From: an uncultured bacterium
Lineage (GTDB): Bacteria; Cyanobacteriota; Vampirovibrionia; Gastranaerophilales; Gastranaerophilaceae
Reading direction: 5' to 3'
NCBI GenBank assembly: GCA_902774905.1
Contig: CACYKF010000002.1
Location: forward strand, 1-64,000
DNA length: 64,000 nucleotides
Made by a program: the position numbers and the translations under genes. A model generated the notes under the pieces. The model searched no databases, was not told where the DNA came from, and was given only the letters and a program-made list of their open reading frames with translations. Positions 63,001 through 64,000 of this stretch are shown here, piece by piece (the stretch's first letter is position 1; every line of letters begins with the position of its first letter).

Positions 63001-64000
63001 TTATATTGAAAACCTGAAAGAGTTTAACCTGATAGATTATGATGATATGCTGACAGGTTCGGTTAAATTATTGGAAGAAAACCCCGATATACTTGCGTAT
63101 TATCAAAATATTTGTCAATATCTGATTGAAGATGAAGCACAGGATTCTTCACTTATTCAGCAAAAATTAATCACACTTTTAGGTGGGAAGTACAAAAACA
63201 TAATCAGATGCGGAGATGTAAACCAGTCAATTACCGCAACTTTTTCAAATGCTGATGTAGAGGGATTCAGAAAGTTTATTACGGAAAATTATAATGTCAG
63301 TATGAACTGTTCACAAAGATGCTCAAAAGATGTCTGGGAACTTGCAAACAGGCTTGTAACAATATCTTTGGCAGATAAAACAACACAAAACGCATTTTTT
63401 AAAATGTTTATGCAACCTGTTGAAGGCAAAAATCCCGTTGAAAAAAATGCAGTAATTTCAGAAATTTTTGATACTTCACAAGAAGAAAAAAGCCATGTTT
63501 TAAAGATTATCAGAGAAACTTTATCAAAACATCCTGATTATACCGTCGGAATACTTTTGAGAAACAATTATCAGGTTGAAGCATGGCAGAATTTGATTGA
63601 AAATGCAGGGTTTAAGGTTATTACACGAAATCAATGTCTTGCACAGAAATCTGTTTTCAGAGCAATTTTTGCCGTTATGAAAATTGTTCTTCACCCTTTT
63701 GATAATGATATTTTGGGGCAAAATTACGACATTCTGTCAGAAACAGGCAGGTACAAATACGGACTTGGCGAAGAAATTAAAAAATATGAAAATCCTTTTA
63801 TACAGATAAATTGCGACAATCTTAATAACCAAAGTTTAGAACAGTTTTACTGGGATGTAAACTATTGGATTTCACTTTGCGCCTTACCGCCAAATGAACT
63901 TGTGGTAAAAGTTGCACAGGATTTGGGAATTATGAAATCAGAAATTGACAAATCAAATATTCATCTGATTTCGACACTTATAAAACGAATTTGTATAAAA
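60068..64000 (+). CDS. Tandem UvrD-like helicase (degenerate + active) with in-frame DUF559 insertion, C-terminus outside window
   Basis: The frame opens at the ATG at 60068, preceded by AAGGAG, and stays open through the right edge for 1311 codons. Residues 1-260 resemble a UvrD-like helicase that has lost its Walker A (EGSLVSDKTDIL in place) and keeps a Walker B-like YLFIDDADE. Residues 262-448 are an inserted palindromic element encoding a DUF559 nuclease-like domain. Residues 449-800 continue the inactive half. An active helicase follows: VPGAGKTT (835-842), the Q-like upstream TPRADQKPVLDYEKG, DEAQD at 1022-1026 (EDEAQDSS), GDVNQSI and 'NCSQRCSKDVWELANRL'. AddAB/RecBC-type enzymes combine such halves in two chains. 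A role in DNA-end repair or defence is inferred. Confidence 0.8.
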   Translation, partial: MFIEGSLVSDKTDILIEKYVQLLNEGISASQILVLVQNSTLKNEFTKKVLEKLDIDCIEKLQIHSFYSLVYNTVSDNWAFLEDRNVFDNPVILPNLSGLEISQFILKDILKEVPFKGYNSRMSLIQQIFRRYSLIIQNNLSQSEIDERAKILKEGFSDDASLAIKKLLRKTLELRGFDYLRQCLLFNFIYKNTSYFKDIKYLFIDDADECTPICIDFIDYLSQQLCDFYIAIDPLGSSRCGYLSADKNNYERLKRIFSNDLPPIACGDFPLKGGRNACDKLCPLQGGNALQGQRGLHKGIRILPYIKNFSRSMRKNMTIQELKIWNFIRKEQLGIKFRRQHPIDNKYIADFACPEHKIIIEIDGSQHIESSSDEYRTFYIENIGYKIVRFYNNEIDNNIEGCIEYLKSIINEQPPIACGDFPLKGGRNTCDKLCPLQGGNALQGQRGYEADKLFANVVQGEFNKLENFSYTSFSKRSQMVQSAIDKINEIIKNGTKPCEISIISPVIDDMLKFTLKNSLKTIDLMFLTGSEKLIQNRLVLGAITVLKLNTELKNTLSEFDIRVILSEFLKIPVKYCQKILYHFEKNKELIPYEFEDREYTQKYSDFLKLIQSLSVSDKKISEQIINIYDKLFTFEKFNKNEINKFNFFIKQIRDFEDIFGAEFNKRKTDIILQIENSVISENPYSVLEIEQNDLIISTPQKIIDNHIRTKYQFWLDISNSEWIKSDTGPLYNAWVFQKDWDKDTYTIDDNIKLSADKNARVLRKLSLCASEHIFCYSSLFDSNGVENYGGIEEYIITSENEKSEDTTEQGFKITPRADQKPVLDYEKGYMGISAVPGAGKTTILLALIIKLLDKGINPENIFVLTYMDSAARNFRERIKNVRKNSSKLPNISTIHGLALRILKENGNYEKLGLNADFEICDDSQRGRILREISQKLGIEQKTADEFDRAVSTFKMNGGILPKNITDKKLQKFATFYKFYIENLKEFNLIDYDDMLTGSVKLLEENPDILAYYQNICQYLIEDEAQDSSLIQQKLITLLGGKYKNIIRCGDVNQSITATFSNADVEGFRKFITENYNVSMNCSQRCSKDVWELANRLVTISLADKTTQNAFFKMFMQPVEGKNPVEKNAVISEIFDTSQEEKSHVLKIIRETLSKHPDYTVGILLRNNYQVEAWQNLIENAGFKVITRNQCLAQKSVFRAIFAVMKIVLHPFDNDILGQNYDILSETGRYKYGLGEEIKKYENPFIQINCDNLNNQSLEQFYWDVNYWISLCALPPNELVVKVAQDLGIMKSEIDKSNIHLISTLIKRICIK
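60851..60953 (+). repeat. 103-bp GC-rich palindromic element, copy 1
   Basis: It starts CCCCCTATCGCC and ends AAAGGGGGT, with three internal hairpins (CCCCCT/AGGGGG, TTTGCCCCCTGCAAGGGGG, TGCCCTGCAAGGGCA). It differs from 61307-61409 at 3 of 103 positions. It is read in frame as PPIACGDFPLKGG and so on. Confidence 0.9.
60954..61306 (+). mobile_element. DUF559 nuclease-like domain between two palindromic repeats
   Basis: The encoded segment has 'MTIQELKIWNFIRKEQLGIK', FRRQHPIDNKYIADFACPE and IIIEIDGSQH, the signature of the DUF559 (VSR-related, PD-(D/E)XK) nuclease family: the Asp in ADFACPE and Glu/Asp in IEIDG are candidate catalytic residues. Such ORFs often occur next to GC-rich palindromes. 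Here the segment together with its repeats is inside, and in frame with, a helicase gene. Confidence 0.75.
61307..61409 (+). repeat. 103-bp GC-rich palindromic element, copy 2
   Basis: Second copy, 456 bp (152 codons) after the first and thus read in the same frame. After it the helicase frame resumes with YEADKLFANVVQGEF. Confidence 0.9.

Overview
The window is AT-rich bacterial DNA. It looks like a gut-type member of the Cyanobacteria/Melainabacteria lineage (Gastranaerophilales, class Vampirovibrionia). That placement is an inference from gene content: a giant LktA-like filamentous adhesin with its TpsB transporter, EF-hand plus LysM giant proteins, recurrent short protein modules of the form FTxExIGxMSG and VNSYxKxDGTxV, and a SecA without a C-terminal zinc tail. 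No rRNA or other decisive marker is present.

Layout. (1) 1-8708 is the morphogenesis and lysis part of a podovirus-like prophage, all on the minus strand: HTH regulator, amidase endolysin, tail nozzle, coat protein, small proteins, head-tail adaptor, small terminase, GNAT, portal, and a truncated virion protein at the left edge. The operon appears to start at a promoter at 8656-8683 followed by an intrinsic terminator before the first gene. This arrangement resembles the lambda pR'/tR'/6S late switch. A short plus-strand promoter-RNA-terminator unit (3599-3700) lies inside the operon. (2) 8943-9226 holds a damaged tRNA-Ile copy, an intact tRNA-Ile(GAT) and its terminator. (3) 9227-28284 is a roughly 19 kb island bounded by a perfect 59-bp direct repeat of the tRNA-Ile 3' end plus terminator. 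It carries a Mu-like transposition module (plus strand), a 2450-residue ADP-ribosyltransferase-type toxin, a FimB/FimE-sized tyrosine recombinase bracketed by two oppositely oriented 26-bp lox-like dyads, an IetAS (AAA ATPase/subtilase) defence pair, a two-gene nucleotidyltransferase/dGTPase operon and an orphan HEPN/RES-N-terminal-like protein. (4) 28369-47037 is a divergent two-partner secretion locus: a 5471-residue exoprotein that, unexpectedly, ends in a PilZ domain, and a TpsB transporter with a 100-residue lysine-rich C-terminal tail. (5) 47112-59907 is mostly ordinary chromosome: small exported and unknown proteins, an orphan phage-like gene driven by the same 30-bp promoter box as the prophage operon, Nudix, HAD, DUF1284, PlsC-like, IspF, GH24 lysozyme, Tgt, two Xre regulators, SecA and a winged-helix protein. 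(6) 60068 to the right edge is a tandem UvrD-like helicase (degenerate half plus active half) whose reading frame is interrupted in frame by a palindromic element carrying a DUF559 nuclease domain between two 103-bp repeats.

How it fits together. The tRNA-Ile locus behaves as an integration hotspot, with a prophage on one side and a defence/toxin island on the other. In the island, the recombinase-dyad cassette sits directly upstream of the toxin gene and could switch it by inversion. The strongest candidates for something undescribed are the invertible-looking cassette in front of the ADP-ribosyltransferase giant, the PilZ domain on a secreted adhesin, the nucleotidyltransferase-dGTPase pair, and the nuclease-bearing palindromic element living in frame inside a helicase.
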